This document shows positions 5,799-6,322 of a DNA stretch of 6,322 nt, piece by piece. This DNA is from Chloroflexota bacterium (lineage in GTDB: Bacteria; Chloroflexota; Anaerolineae; B4-G1), in contig QMOE01000153.1 in assembly GCA_003648125.1 (NCBI GenBank), forward strand, positions 1 through 6,322, written 5' to 3'. The translations under genes were made by a program, and so were the position numbers. The notes below the pieces were generated by a model, which worked only from the letters and a program-made list of their open reading frames with translations, searched no databases and had not been told where the DNA came from. Positions within the stretch are counted from its first letter, which is position 1. Each line of letters begins with the position of its first letter.

Positions 5799-5871
5799 GC
5801 GGGCGTAGTTCAGCTGGTAGAACGCCTCCTTGCCAAGGAGAAGGTCACGAGTTCGAGTCTCGTCGCCCGCT
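5799..5871 (+). tRNA. tRNA-Gly (anticodon GCC)
   Basis: The 73-nt sequence folds as a full cloverleaf. The acceptor stem is GCGGGCG/CGCCCGC (5799-5805 and 5864-5870), the D stem GTTC/GAAC, and the anticodon loop TTGCCAA has GCC at 5832-5834. The T arm is ACGAG-TTCGAGT-CTCGT, and the discriminator is T5871, as usual for bacterial tRNA-Gly. The anticodon stem CCTCC/GGAGA has a C-A mismatch at its outermost pair (27-43). The 3' CCA is not encoded, so CCA-adding enzyme is needed. It reads GGC and GGU codons. Confidence 0.97.
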
Positions 5872-5887
5872 CTCTGTGTTGGAATAG

Positions 5888-5932
5888 CCAAGAGACAAAA
5901 CCGAGATCAACTCGGTGGCCTCTTGGTTTTTT
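5888..5932 (+). terminator. Strong intrinsic terminator after tRNA-Gly
   Basis: An outer stem CCAAGAG (5888-5894) with CTCTTGG (5920-5926) encloses an inner stem ACCGAG (5900-5905) with CTCGGT (5911-5916). Six T residues follow directly (5927-5932), then CTTT. It lies 16 bases after the tRNA and should end its transcript. Confidence 0.9.
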
Positions 5933-5960
5933 CTTTATCGCTAGCGCGTGGCGGCAGATG

Positions 5961-5969
5961 TGGTATAAT
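5961..5969 (+). promoter_or_regulatory. Extended -10 promoter upstream of the lipoprotein gene
   Basis: TGG-TATAAT is a perfect extended -10 element. No clear -35 box lies 16-18 bp upstream. The predicted start near 5976 would give a leader of about 139 nt that carries the hairpin repeat at 5987-6041. It is a plausible promoter for the gene at 6115. Confidence 0.55.
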
Positions 5970-5986
5970 CTTTACGCTGTATTGGA

Positions 5987-6041
5987 GTTGAGTAGCCGCG
6001 CTTTCCATAGCGCGCGGTATGGAAACCGCGCCTACTTTCAA
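5987..6041. repeat. Second hairpin repeat of the GTAG-CGCG family
   Basis: GTAGCCGCG at 5992-6000 and CGCGCCTAC at 6027-6035 are the outer parts of an inverted repeat whose 23-base halves (5992-6014 and 6013-6035) match at 20 positions. Each half also folds on its own: CGCGCT-TTCCAT-AGCGCG (5997-6014) and CGCGGT-ATGGAA-ACCGCG (6013-6030). GTTGA / TTCAAC sequences flank it. It shares the GTAG-CGCG framework of the element before murI but lacks that element's AGCAATTCC ends. No T-run follows, so it is not a simple terminator. Confidence 0.75.
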
Positions 6042-6114
6042 CCGAGATGAAACATACCCTAATTTTTACACTTCGCCTCTTTGATGCACCCACTGTATTG
6101 GAGCCCGGCAGACG

Positions 6115-6322
6115 ATGAAGGCGATACCCGGCATCTCTCTGGCAACGGCGCTGTTGCTGCTGGCGGCTTGTAGCAATGTGATTCCCCCTCCACAGCCGAC
6201 CACGAGCGCATCGCTTACAGACACATCTCCTACTGCGCCTGCGCCTACCCTTCATTCGACCGCTATGTCCCCCCTGGCTACGCCTGTTACTACGGCAACG
6301 CTGACCGTCACCCCTACCCCCA
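6115..6322 (+). CDS. N-terminus of a Thr/Pro-rich lipoprotein (cut by window end)
   Basis: The frame starts at ATG 6115 and stays open to the window edge, giving 69 complete codons. The product begins MKAIPGISLATALLLLAACS, a lipoprotein signal peptide with the lipobox LAAC and the acylated cysteine at residue 19. The rest (VIPPPQPTTSASLTDTSPTA and onward) is a low-complexity Thr/Pro/Ala/Ser linker, ending in TVTPTP. This is the usual start of secreted lipoproteins in this type of genome, where a stalk precedes a functional domain that is not visible here. GGAG at 6100-6103, 11 bases upstream, is a possible but distant ribosome binding site. The function cannot be assigned. Confidence 0.8.
   Translation, partial: MKAIPGISLATALLLLAACSNVIPPPQPTTSASLTDTSPTAPAPTLHSTAMSPLATPVTTATLTVTPTP

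Noticed and set aside
5799..5871. Link between tRNA-Gly and peptidoglycan cross-bridge synthesis because murI is adjacent
   Set aside because: The tRNA has ordinary elongator features apart from one C-A pair, and no Fem-type transferase is in the window.
5992..6035. Hairpin at 5992-6035 as a terminator
   Set aside because: No T-run follows, a promoter lies just upstream, and the sequence matches the repeat family before murI.
5598..6050. 150-codon forward frame running across the end of murI, the tRNA and the terminator
   Set aside because: It passes through a tRNA gene and a strong terminator, and has no coding character.

Overview
The window looks like chromosomal DNA from a member of the Chloroflexota, probably an Anaerolineae-type organism. 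This is inferred from style: secreted proteins with long Thr/Pro linkers, cohesin-like domains, cysteine-containing LysM pairs, a CAP protein with an Ig-like follow-on domain, a leaderless gene with an extended -10 box, a moderately high GC content, and many dispersed fold-back repeats between genes. No sequence search was run. All supported genes lie on the + strand.

Layout. (1) 1-578 holds no convincing gene. It is a mosaic of interspersed-repeat fragments, including a clear 92-bp fold-back element at 274-365, followed by a strong sigma70-type promoter at 475-503 that carries overlapping palindromes. (2) 579-3512 is a tightly spaced three-gene unit. Each gene encodes a secreted protein with one cohesin-like domain but a different C-terminal module: a two-repeat dockerin (579-1688), a transmembrane anchor (1706-2329), and a Thr/Pro linker with two LysM domains (2361-3512). 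A 14-bp stem closes the unit at 3522-3552. (3) 3593-4753 encodes a CAP/SCP-domain protein with an Ig-like domain, a Pro/Thr stalk and a C-terminal membrane helix. It is probably translated from a leaderless mRNA. (4) A fold-back element (4769-4887) separates it from murI, glutamate racemase (4897-5784). (5) tRNA-Gly(GCC) lies at 5799-5871. Its promoter overlaps the murI stop codon and a strong intrinsic terminator follows it. (6) A second hairpin repeat of the same family as the one before murI precedes the start of a Thr/Pro-rich lipoprotein gene, which is cut by the window end.

How the genes may work together. Most protein genes concern the cell envelope. The most interesting inference is that 579-3512 is a miniature cohesin-dockerin surface-assembly cassette: one soluble adaptor with both a cohesin and a dockerin, one cohesin held at the membrane, and one cohesin held at the wall glycan through LysM. 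No enzyme domain is present in these three proteins. Partners would therefore have to be dockerin proteins encoded elsewhere, or the adaptor itself. MurI supplies D-glutamate for the peptidoglycan that LysM domains bind, but nothing shows that it is regulated together with the cassette.
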